A stretch of DNA of 7,255 bases from Rhodobacterales bacterium (lineage in GTDB: Bacteria > Pseudomonadota > Alphaproteobacteria > Rhodobacterales > Rhodobacteraceae): assembly GCA_025357355.1 (NCBI GenBank), contig JANXPK010000090.1:1-7255 (forward strand), read 5' to 3'. How positions within the stretch are numbered: the stretch's first letter is position 1; every line of letters starts with the position of its first letter. The notes beneath the pieces were generated by a model that ran no database searches, had not been told where the DNA came from, and saw only the letters and a program-made list of their open reading frames with translations. Of the stretch, positions 1 to 4,848 are shown in pieces. A program made the position numbers and the translations under genes.

Positions 1-1
1 G

Positions 2-505
2 TCGAAGTCGCGCGGGTCGGTCACCCTGCGATCTGCTGACCCCAAGGCGCCGCCGAAGATTCTGTTCAACTACATGTCCGAGCCCACGGACTGGCAGGAT
101 TTCCGCACGTCGATCCGGCTGACGCGGGAGATCTTCGCGCAAGAGGCGATGAAGCCCTATGTGAAGGGCGAGATCCAGCCAGGGCCAGCGGCGCAAAGCG
201 ATGCTGATTTGGATGATTTCATCCGCGCCCATGTGGAAAGCGCCTATCACCCCTGCGGGACGGCACGGATGGGGCGGCGGGACGACAAGATGGCGGTGGT
301 GGACCCCGAATGCCGGGTGATCGGGGTCGAAGGCTTGCGGGTGGCGGACAGTTCGATTTTTCCGCAGGTCACCAACGGCAACCTCAACGCGCCGTCGATC
401 ATGGTTGGCGAAAAGGCGGCGGATCACATTCTGGGGCGCGGATTGCTGGCGCGGTCCAATCAAGAGCCGTGGATCAACCCCAATTGGCGGGAAAGCCAGA
501 GATAA
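2..505 (+). CDS. betA: Choline dehydrogenase, C-terminal part (5' end outside window)
   Basis: This is the last 167 residues of a GMC-family FAD oxidoreductase that oxidises choline to betaine aldehyde, the first step of glycine betaine synthesis. The reading frame is open from base 2, so the gene begins before the window. Visible family marks are the SRGSVTLRSADP segment at the start, the YHPCGTARMG motif whose histidine codon is at 248-250 (the GMC active-site histidine), and the VTNGNLNAPSIM motif at 368-403 with the conserved asparagines, followed by GEKAADHILG. The ending WINPNWRES is typical of alphaproteobacterial BetA. The stop is TAA at 503-505. Related GMC dehydrogenases cannot be wholly excluded because the FAD-binding N-terminus is missing, but the tail matches choline dehydrogenase best. 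It converges on the next gene with only six bases between the stop codons. Confidence 0.93.
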   Translation, partial: SKSRGSVTLRSADPKAPPKILFNYMSEPTDWQDFRTSIRLTREIFAQEAMKPYVKGEIQPGPAAQSDADLDDFIRAHVESAYHPCGTARMGRRDDKMAVVDPECRVIGVEGLRVADSSIFPQVTNGNLNAPSIMVGEKAADHILGRGLLARSNQEPWINPNWRESQR

Positions 506-511
506 AGGTCG

Positions 512-988
512 TCAGCTGCCGGTTCGGGTGCTGATTGCGCTCTGATCGTACAGAGTTAGCGCCTGGTGCTTGAGGCGCGCCATCGCTCGCTTGACGACTG
601 CGTCCACCGTGCCCTCGTTCTCTTTGAGGACACGGCCAGCCAGACCCAGAGCGGTGATGTCACCGCCATAGCCCAGCCTGGTCAAACCGTCGGCGGTGTC
701 GATGCTCAAGGTCAGGGTGGCATCGACCTTGCCGCCGATCATGTGGGAGGCGTGGATGGTCATTAGTTGGACATAGTCGTTGTCCAATGCCGCCACGGTC
801 AGGGTGCCGCGCATGGTCAGCCGGATCGGGCCCACACTCTTGGTGATCGCAAAGATAAAACTGTCTTGCCCATTGCGGTCCAGTGTTGACCCTGCGGGCA
901 GGATGTTGGCCAGCGAAAGCCGGTCGTGCAGGGTTGCCAGCAGCGCATCTGGCGGGCAACTCATCTTGATCATGCCGCTGACACGCAT
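512..988 (-). CDS. CoxG-like SRPBCC family protein
   Basis: A 158-residue protein resembling the carbon monoxide dehydrogenase subunit G (CoxG) branch of the SRPBCC/START-like fold, which forms a hydrophobic pocket. Seen in the sequence: an N-terminal strand (MRVSGMIKMSCPP), the helix region LLATLHDRLSLANILPAGS (residues 16-34, the family's 'la-iLPG' position), the VGPIRLTMRG segment at 52-61, and LTRLGYGGDITALGLAGRVL at 102-121, which matches the family's 'V-v-G-lA-lG' strand and helix. ATG at 988 is preferred because GGAG lies six bases upstream; ATG at 1000 or TTG at 1003 would add four or five residues but have no visible ribosome-binding site. No cox genes are nearby, so a role in CO dehydrogenase maturation is not implied. 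The family assignment is fairly secure, the function unknown. Confidence 0.8.
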   Translation of the reverse strand: MRVSGMIKMSCPPDALLATLHDRLSLANILPAGSTLDRNGQDSFIFAITKSVGPIRLTMRGTLTVAALDNDYVQLMTIHASHMIGGKVDATLTLSIDTADGLTRLGYGGDITALGLAGRVLKENEGTVDAVVKRAMARLKHQALTLYDQSAISTRTGS

Positions 989-1043
989 CGCCGTCTCCAT
1001 CAAGCGTCAGTCTGTGTTAGCCAAGGCCACCGCGCAGTGCAAG

Positions 1044-1057
1044 GGTGGCGCGCCACC
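1044..1057. repeat. 14-base perfect palindrome between two minus-strand genes
   Basis: GGTGGCGCGCCACC is a perfect palindrome lying four bases past the stop codon of the DMT-family gene. As RNA it could fold into a five-base stem with a CGCG loop. On the minus strand it is followed by CTTGCACTG, which is not a U-tract, so it is a poor intrinsic terminator. It may be a weak hairpin at the 3' end of that transcript, or chance in GC-rich DNA. Confidence 0.35.
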
Positions 1058-1061
1058 GGGC

Positions 1062-1415
1062 TTAGCTCCATTTGTGAAACACGAACCAGGCACCTAGGGC
1101 GATGAAGCAGAAGCCCACCGCGTGGTTCCAGCCCAACGGCTCTTTCAGGTAAAGGGCCGAGAACACGGCGAACGTGATCAGCGTGATCACTTCTTGAATG
1201 GTCTTGAGTTGCGCAGCCGAGAAGGTGCCATAGCCGACGCGATTGGCCGGCACCTGCAGCATGTATTCAAAGAACGCGATCCCCCAGGAGATCAAGATTA
1301 CGGTCAGTATCGGCGCCCCCTTAAAGCGCAGATGGCCATACCAGGCGACGGTCATGAAAAGGTTCGAGCCGACCAGAAGGCCGATAGTCAGAACGGGGAT
1401 AGGCAGGTTGGGCAT
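1062..1415 (-). CDS. DMT family (DUF486) small inner-membrane protein
   Basis: A 117-residue integral membrane protein of the DUF486 group, which is related to the drug/metabolite transporter superfamily. Four hydrophobic segments are visible at about residues 5-24, 35-53, 73-91 and 98-113. Between the second and third lies the family signature FEYMLQVPANRVGYG (49-63), followed by a FSAAQLKTIQEV segment (65-76); both are well conserved in this family, and the length is the usual one. ATG at 1415 is chosen over the longer reading from 1460 because GAGG stands five bases upstream and the extra N-terminal residues look untranslated. The substrate is unknown; four-helix members of this superfamily usually act as dimers. 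It is transcribed away from pccB, so the two share a divergent control region but need not be functionally linked. Confidence 0.88.
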   Translation of the reverse strand: MPNLPIPVLTIGLLVGSNLFMTVAWYGHLRFKGAPILTVILISWGIAFFEYMLQVPANRVGYGTFSAAQLKTIQEVITLITFAVFSALYLKEPLGWNHAVGFCFIALGAWFVFHKWS

Positions 1416-1580
1416 CTCTACCTCGGTTTTTTGGGGTTGGAAGTTGATAGTGCACCGCAACGGGTTTTGCCAAGGGCGACACGTCAGCCCGGCTCTTTTC
1501 GCTTTATGCCGGTTTGCGCCAACTCTATGGTGGTTGAAAAAGCCCGACCTTTACCGGGCAAGAAGCGGGGAACGGGACGG
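1416..1580. promoter_or_regulatory. Divergent intergenic region before pccB
   Basis: These 165 bases separate the minus-strand DMT gene from pccB and must hold promoters for both. I could not place convincing -35/-10 pairs. TTTGCCAA at 1466-1473 and TTTGCGCCAA at 1513-1522 are the only notable short motifs; they resemble degenerate forms of the TTTGCAAA-type site that I recall for short-chain acyl-CoA regulators such as PccR of Rhodobacter sphaeroides. That resemblance is weak and from memory. The pccB ribosome-binding region is GGGGAACGGGACGG directly before the ATG. Confidence 0.4.
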
Positions 1581-3110
1581 ATGGATGTCTTGCAAGAGCT
1601 GGAGGGCCGCCGCGAAATGGCGCGGGCGGGTGGCGGCGCGCGGCGGGTCGAGGCGCAGCACGCCAAGGGCAAGCTGACGGCGCGCGAGCGGGTCGAATTG
1701 TTGCTGGATGAGGGCAGTTTCGAAGAGCTCGACATGTTCGTCGCCCACCGCTGCACCGATTTCGGGATGGAGACGGATCGCCCGAGCGGCGACGGGGTGG
1801 TGACCGGCTGGGGTACGGTGAACGGACGGCAGGTCTATGTCTACAGTCAGGATTTCACGGTGTTCGGCGGTTCGCTGAGCGAGACCCACGCCGGAAAGAT
1901 CTGCAAGATCATGGATATGGCGATCCAGAATGGCGCGCCGGTGATCGGCATCGCCGACAGCGGTGGCGCGCGGATACAGGAAGGGGTCGCCTCGCTTGCT
2001 GGCTATGCCGAAGTATTTCAGCGCAACATCATGGCCTCGGGAGTGGTGCCGCAGATTTCTTTGATCATGGGGCCTTGCGCGGGCGGCGCGGTCTACAGTC
2101 CTGCGATGACCGACTTCATCTTCATGGTCAAGGAGACGTCCTACATGTTCGTGACCGGGCCGGATGTGGTCAAAACGGTCACCAATGAAGTCGTCACGGC
2201 AGAGGAATTGGGCGGGGCTTCGACCCATACCCGGCGATCCTCGGTGGCGGACGGCGCTTATGAGAACGACGTTGAAATGCTGTCAGAGGCGCGGCGGCTG
2301 TTTGACTTTCTGCCGCTCAACAACCGCCAGAAAGCGCCGGTGCGACCGTTCTTTGACGACCCGTCGCGGACCGAGTTGTCGCTGGACACGCTGATCCCAG
2401 AAAACGGCAACACCCCCTATGACATGAAGGAACTGGTGCTGAAGCTGGCCGACGAAGGCGATTTCTTTGAAATCCAGGCTGCGTTTGCCGCCAATATCGT
2501 GACGGGCTTCATCCGGCTGGAGGGGCAGACCGTGGGCGTGGTGGCCAATCAGCCCATGGTTCTGGCGGGCTGTCTGGACATTGACGCGTCGCGCAAGGCC
2601 GCGCGGTTCGTGCGGTTCTGCGATGCCTTCGAAATTCCGATCCTTACACTGGTCGACGTGCCGGGGTTCCTGCCGGGGGTTTCGCAAGAGTTGGGCGGGG
2701 TAATCAAGCACGGCGCGAAACTGCTGTTCGCCTATGGCGAGGCGACGGTGCCCAAGGTGACTGTGATCACAAGGAAAGCCTACGGTGGCGCTTATGACGT
2801 GATGGCGTCCAAACACCTGCGCGGCGATTTCAACTACGCGTGGCCGACGGCAGAGATTGCGGTGATGGGCGCGCGCGGTGCGGTGGAAATCCTGTACCGC
2901 GGCGAGTTGGGCGATAAGGGCAAGATCGCCCAGCGGGTCAAGGACTATGAAACCCGCTTTGCCAACCCGTTTGTTGCGGCGGAAAAGGGCTTTATCGACG
3001 AGGTGATCCGTCCGCATTCGACCCGCAAGCGGGTGGCGCGGGCATTCGCGAGCCTGCGCGGCAAGAAGCTGGTCAACCCATGGAAGAAGCATGACAATAT
3101 TCCGCTGTGA
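1581..3110 (+). CDS. pccB: Propionyl-CoA carboxylase beta subunit (carboxyltransferase)
   Basis: The 509-residue carboxyltransferase subunit moves the carboxyl group from biotin on PccA to propionyl-CoA, giving (S)-methylmalonyl-CoA; the known holoenzyme is an alpha6-beta6 cytoplasmic complex. Two crotonase-like halves are visible. The N-terminal half carries DSGGARIQEG (residues 126-135) and GPCAGGAVYSP (164-174), whose backbone amides form an oxyanion hole. The C-terminal half carries LVDVPGFLPG and the AYGGAYDVMASKH motif. Asp406 in GGAYDVM is the position that favours propionyl-CoA over acetyl-CoA in studied acyl-CoA carboxylases such as Streptomyces PccB, so the substrate call is well supported. 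ATG at 1581 is chosen because MDVLQELEGRR is the family N-terminus; the frame stays open upstream to 1122 but that part overlaps the opposite-strand gene and has no homology. First gene of the locus; mutase and PccA lie downstream. Confidence 0.97.
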   Translation: MDVLQELEGRREMARAGGGARRVEAQHAKGKLTARERVELLLDEGSFEELDMFVAHRCTDFGMETDRPSGDGVVTGWGTVNGRQVYVYSQDFTVFGGSLSETHAGKICKIMDMAIQNGAPVIGIADSGGARIQEGVASLAGYAEVFQRNIMASGVVPQISLIMGPCAGGAVYSPAMTDFIFMVKETSYMFVTGPDVVKTVTNEVVTAEELGGASTHTRRSSVADGAYENDVEMLSEARRLFDFLPLNNRQKAPVRPFFDDPSRTELSLDTLIPENGNTPYDMKELVLKLADEGDFFEIQAAFAANIVTGFIRLEGQTVGVVANQPMVLAGCLDIDASRKAARFVRFCDAFEIPILTLVDVPGFLPGVSQELGGVIKHGAKLLFAYGEATVPKVTVITRKAYGGAYDVMASKHLRGDFNYAWPTAEIAVMGARGAVEILYRGELGDKGKIAQRVKDYETRFANPFVAAEKGFIDEVIRPHSTRKRVARAFASLRGKKLVNPWKKHDNIPL

Positions 3111-3129
3111 TCGCTGAGAGGCCGGGGGA

Positions 3130-3180
3130 TATCACATCCCCACGGACCCCTTGTGGGATATTTATGGGCCAGTGATATGA
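3130..3180. repeat. Intergenic repeat, copy 1 (after pccB)
   Basis: This stretch, 20 bases after the pccB stop, aligns with copy 2 after pccA (6874-6924). Shared blocks include TCCCC-CGGACCC, GTGGGATA and GGG-CAG, with about three quarters of aligned positions identical and two one-base gaps. Copy 1 also contains local inverted repeats: GGGGAT (3125-3130) with ATCCCC (3136-3141), and, as an alternative, CCCAC (3139-3143) with GTGGG (3153-3157). I recall similar CGGACCC...GGGATATTT...GATGAA elements as frequent gene-end sequences in Rhodobacteraceae. A role in transcript ends or mRNA stability is possible but not shown. Confidence 0.65.
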
Positions 3181-3190
3181 GGAAGGTGCA

Positions 3191-3538
3191 ATGGCGGATG
3201 AGGTGATCACGGTTCCTTCTGGACAGAAGGTGACACTGCTGGATGTGATCACGAATATACCGGGACCGAATGGGATGGCGGCGCGGTTCCGTTTTCTGGC
3301 GCCCGGAATTGCCCGCAAGGGCGGCAAAGTGAACGCTGATACGGCTGCCCGCGACATGGACTTTCTGTGCCAGACCTATGCGCTGAAACGGATCGCCAAT
3401 ATCGGGCCGCAACCTTCGCAGATCATCATTTCGATGTCGGACCAGGATGTGCCCTTTGGCGAAAGCCATCCCGAAGCCACGCAATTCTTCAACTCCTATT
3501 CCCTCAAGGACGGCACTTGCGTATGGGATATGTTCTGA
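3191..3538 (+). CDS. DUF6497-like conserved protein
   Basis: A 115-residue protein of unknown function, resembling the DUF6497 family that occurs between pccB and pccA in Rhodobacterales (sometimes misnamed acetolactate synthase). The recognisable parts are VPSGQKVTLLDVI (8-20), ARFRFLAPGIARKGG (31-45), the GPQPSQIIISMSD segment (72-84), VPFGESHPEATQFF (87-100) and the C-terminal CVWDMF. Two cysteines, Cys60 and Cys110, could pair. The start ATG at 3191 has GGAAGG upstream and an in-frame stop at 3173-3175 rules out an earlier start, so this copy has no signal peptide. It lies 80 bases after pccB and 19 before the next gene, consistent with co-transcription. Function is not known; the family name is from recollection of the sequence pattern. 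Confidence 0.82.
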   Translation: MADEVITVPSGQKVTLLDVITNIPGPNGMAARFRFLAPGIARKGGKVNADTAARDMDFLCQTYALKRIANIGPQPSQIIISMSDQDVPFGESHPEATQFFNSYSLKDGTCVWDMF

Positions 3539-3557
3539 AGCGGGGAAAGGGTGCGCC

Positions 3558-3947
3558 ATGCTGAAACATCGCGGGTTTCCGGGGCGGTTGCCGGGGACGG
3601 ACCATCAGTTCGTCATTCGCCGCGCCAACATGAAGGACGGCGCCACCAAGATCCTGCGACGCGAGCGCTACAAGGATCGCAACAGCGGCGACCGCAAGGC
3701 CGATGCGGGATTTCTGGCGGCCCTGTGGGCGGCATTCGGCGAAGACCCGTTCGAGCGTGGCAATCTGGATGCCGGGCGGCTGTCGTGGCTCTTCGGGCGC
3801 GAAGTGGTACCGGCAGATGAGCCGTTCGATCCAGCAAGCTATGAGGCGCTGCTGAAAATTGATCTCCGCCGCGCCGAAGCCGCCTTCCCGGAAGTCTTTG
3901 CGCCAGACGCACCACCCCTTGCATTGGACGAGGATTGGGACGAATAG
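3558..3947 (+). CDS. Hypothetical protein, basic N-terminus and acidic C-terminus
   Basis: A 129-residue protein that I do not recognise. The first half is strongly basic (MLKHRGFPGRLPG, then DGATKILRRERYKDRNSGDRK) and the last third is acidic, ending DEDWDE. The middle, FLAALWAAFGEDPFERGNLDAGRLSWLFG (about residues 55-83), looks like an amphipathic helical region. There is no signal peptide or membrane segment. The start ATG at 3558 has AAAGGG seven bases or so upstream; the frame is open further 5' but runs over the previous gene's coding sequence. A start at the later methionine (NMKDGATK) is possible. Its 19-base spacing from the DUF6497-like gene suggests the same transcript. The charge split is compatible with nucleic-acid or protein binding, but nothing in the sequence proves a function. 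Confidence 0.7.
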   Translation: MLKHRGFPGRLPGTDHQFVIRRANMKDGATKILRRERYKDRNSGDRKADAGFLAALWAAFGEDPFERGNLDAGRLSWLFGREVVPADEPFDPASYEALLKIDLRRAEAAFPEVFAPDAPPLALDEDWDE

Positions 3948-4118
3948 GCATGGTTCCGCGCAAGCCTTTGGCGATCTGGCAGAATTCAGCGCAGCCGCCT
4001 TTCAGCAGGCAACTTGCATTTGCGTCAATGGGTGGCTTCAGCGATGCTGGTGTCAGGGCAAAGGAGTTGTGTCCTGCCTGCTCTGTCTATCAAGACTGTT
4101 ACCCTTCCCTTCCCCTCG

Positions 4119-4150
4119 GGCCCGTTCGTTCAACGGACGGGCCGTTCTTT
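4119..4150 (+). terminator. Rho-independent terminator-like hairpin
   Basis: GGCCCGTTCGTT (4119-4130) pairs with AACGGACGGGCC (4132-4143): twelve pairs with one U-G, closing on a very small loop, followed by GTTCTTT (4144-4150). The tail is a moderate U-tract only on the plus strand, so it would end transcripts coming from pccB and the two small genes. A second T-run lies at 4187-4193. It implies that the lipoprotein genes, pccA and the mutase may have a separate promoter, or that some readthrough occurs. Confidence 0.7.
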
Positions 4151-4211
4151 CGGCGGCCGCTGCATGCGACTTTCCGCCAATTCGGGTTTTTTTGCTTTTC
4201 CGTGCCTGCGG

Positions 4212-4239
4212 TTGCGGTAAGGATGGCGAACATCATAAC
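4212..4239 (+). promoter_or_regulatory. Weak promoter candidate before the first lipoprotein gene
   Basis: TTGCGG (4212-4217) and CATAAC (4234-4239) are separated by 16 bases and match the sigma-70 -35 and -10 consensus at four positions each. It lies after the terminator and just before the ribosome-binding site, where a promoter would be expected, but the leader would be only about 15 bases and the match is modest. Confidence 0.28.
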
Positions 4240-4260
4240 CCTGAAACGAGGCATTCACCC

Positions 4261-4440
4261 ATGCTCAAATCTGTTGTTCTGCTTTCCTTCCTGTCCATGG
4301 CCGTCACCGGCTGCCTGGCAAATGACGCCCAGCGTACCCTTATTGGTGCCGGTGTCGGGGCTGCTGCCGCCGACGTTACCGGCAACAACATGGCGACAGG
4401 AGCTGTCATTGGTGCTGGCGTCGGTCTTCTCGCCAAGTAA
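4261..4440 (+). CDS. Small glycine-zipper lipoprotein (first of tandem pair)
   Basis: A 59-residue predicted lipoprotein. It has a short basic start (MLKS), a hydrophobic stretch (residues 5-15) and the lipobox VTGC, so cleavage and lipidation would occur at Cys18, anchoring a 42-residue mature peptide in the inner or outer membrane on the periplasmic side. The mature part is rich in glycine and alanine with GAGVG (29-33) and GAVIGAGVG (47-55), a glycine-zipper pattern like very short versions of the 2TM domain seen in SlyB-like lipoproteins. GAGG stands nine bases before the ATG at 4261. The frame is open further upstream but that part reads through the terminator and is not coding. It is clearly paralogous to the next gene. 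The lipoprotein call is firm, function unknown. Confidence 0.85.
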   Translation: MLKSVVLLSFLSMAVTGCLANDAQRTLIGAGVGAAAADVTGNNMATGAVIGAGVGLLAK

Positions 4441-4476
4441 CCTAATTTCACCGGGGACAAAGATCATTCCGGCAAG

Positions 4477-4496
4477 CCGCAGTCTGAGGCCTGCGG
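4477..4496 (+). other. Hairpin between the two lipoprotein genes
   Basis: CCGCAG (4477-4482) and CTGCGG (4491-4496) form a six-base stem, extendable by a G-U and an A-U pair, with the loop TCTGAGGC. It is followed by TTAAAAC, so it lacks a U-tract and is a poor terminator. It may protect or separate the two messages. Confidence 0.4.
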
Positions 4497-4527
4497 TTAA
4501 AACAAAACTGAAACGAGGCAGATACGC

Positions 4528-4737
4528 ATGTTCAAATCATCTATCGTTCTCGCAGTGCTTTCCGTCGCCCTGTCGGGCTGTCTCATCCAGAATGACGGAC
4601 AACGCGCCTTGGTTGGCGGTGCCGTTGGTGCGGTTGCCGCTGATGCCATGGGCTTCGACCCGATCACCGGCGCGGCGCTTGGTGTCGGGGCCGGTGCGCT
4701 GTGCCATCAGGCCGGTGTCGGCATCTGCCGCCCGTAA
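4528..4737 (+). CDS. Small glycine-zipper lipoprotein (second of tandem pair)
   Basis: A 69-residue predicted lipoprotein, paralogous to the preceding one along nearly its whole length (MFKSSIVLAVLSVALSGC against MLKSVVLLSFLSMAVTGC, then shared QR-L-G-G-VGA-AAD and TGA-G-G-G patterns). The lipobox LSGC puts the lipidated cysteine at position 18. Two glycine-zipper segments follow: GGAVGAVAAD (30-39) and GAALGVGAG (48-56). It differs by a ten-residue C-terminal extension containing Cys59 and Cys67, which could form a disulfide in the periplasm. GAGG nine bases before the ATG lies in a 13-base sequence identical to that of the first gene. It is 111 bases before pccA and could be on the same transcript. 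Function unknown. Confidence 0.85.
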   Translation: MFKSSIVLAVLSVALSGCLIQNDGQRALVGGAVGAVAADAMGFDPITGAALGVGAGALCHQAGVGICRP

Positions 4738-4746
4738 CGCACAAAT

Positions 4747-4769
4747 GCTGCCGCCGTGCGGCGGACAGC
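4747..4769 (+). other. Stem-loop in the leader before pccA
   Basis: GCTGCCGCC (4747-4755) pairs with GGCGG and CAGC (4760-4769) around a GTGC loop, with one bulged A at 4765: nine pairs, all strong. It begins nine bases after the stop of the second lipoprotein gene and is followed by AATTGAGG, so there is no U-tract. It could mark the 3' end of the lipoprotein message or be part of a structured pccA leader. Confidence 0.5.
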
Positions 4770-4776
4770 AATTGAG

Positions 4777-4804
4777 GGCCATCCAGGAGCGATCCCGGAT
4801 GGTC
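4777..4804 (+). other. Extended hairpin with GNRA-type tetraloop before pccA
   Basis: GGCCATCC (4777-4784) pairs with GGATGGTC (4797-4804), eight pairs with one G-U. After a single A/C mismatch the stem continues as GGA (4786-4788) with TCC (4793-4795), closed by GCGA, a stable GNRA tetraloop. The hairpin ends 44 bases before the pccA start. Whether it acts as processing site, stabiliser or regulatory element is not known. Confidence 0.5.
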
Positions 4805-4848
4805 TTCGCATTGGCGTGCCCCGCAAAGGGCGGCCTGGGGAGGGGCGG

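Larger units (their letters stand above)
3948..4260 (+). other. Gene-free stretch between the unknown protein and the lipoproteins
   Basis: About 310 bases without a convincing gene. Open frames crossing it have no plausible protein sequence. It holds, in order: an unremarkable segment to about 4060; AAAGGAG at 4060-4066 not followed by a credible coding sequence; a pyrimidine-rich tract CCCTTCCCTTCCCCTC (4102-4117); the terminator hairpin at 4119-4150; a seven-T run at 4187-4193; and a weak promoter candidate plus the ribosome-binding region of the first lipoprotein gene. Confidence 0.6.

Noticed and set aside
1122..1580. In-frame 5' extension of pccB
   Set aside because: The extra 153 residues overlap the opposite-strand DMT gene and show no family resemblance; the family N-terminus begins at ATG 1581.
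1551..2228. Minus-strand open frame opposite the pccB 5' half
   Set aside because: Antisense shadow, no domain pattern and no plausible start site.
2283..3092. Long minus-strand open frame opposite pccB
   Set aside because: Shadow of GC-rich coding sequence; histidine- and arginine-rich translation with no recognisable domain.
4187..4193. Seven-T run as a second independent terminator
   Set aside because: The nearest GC stem (GGCGG 4152-4156 with CCGCC 4174-4178) ends eight bases before the run and has a long loop, so it is not a convincing terminator by itself.
3859..4260. Long plus-strand open frames running through the gene-free stretch, including one from 3935 to 4867
   Set aside because: They overlap the end of the unknown protein, cross the terminator and lack plausible composition; one only appears long because it shares frame with the first lipoprotein.
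4756..4848. In-frame 5' extension of pccA from GTG
   Set aside because: It has no good ribosome-binding site and runs through hairpin sequence, while GGAGG and the conserved start MFKKILIANRGE point to 4849.
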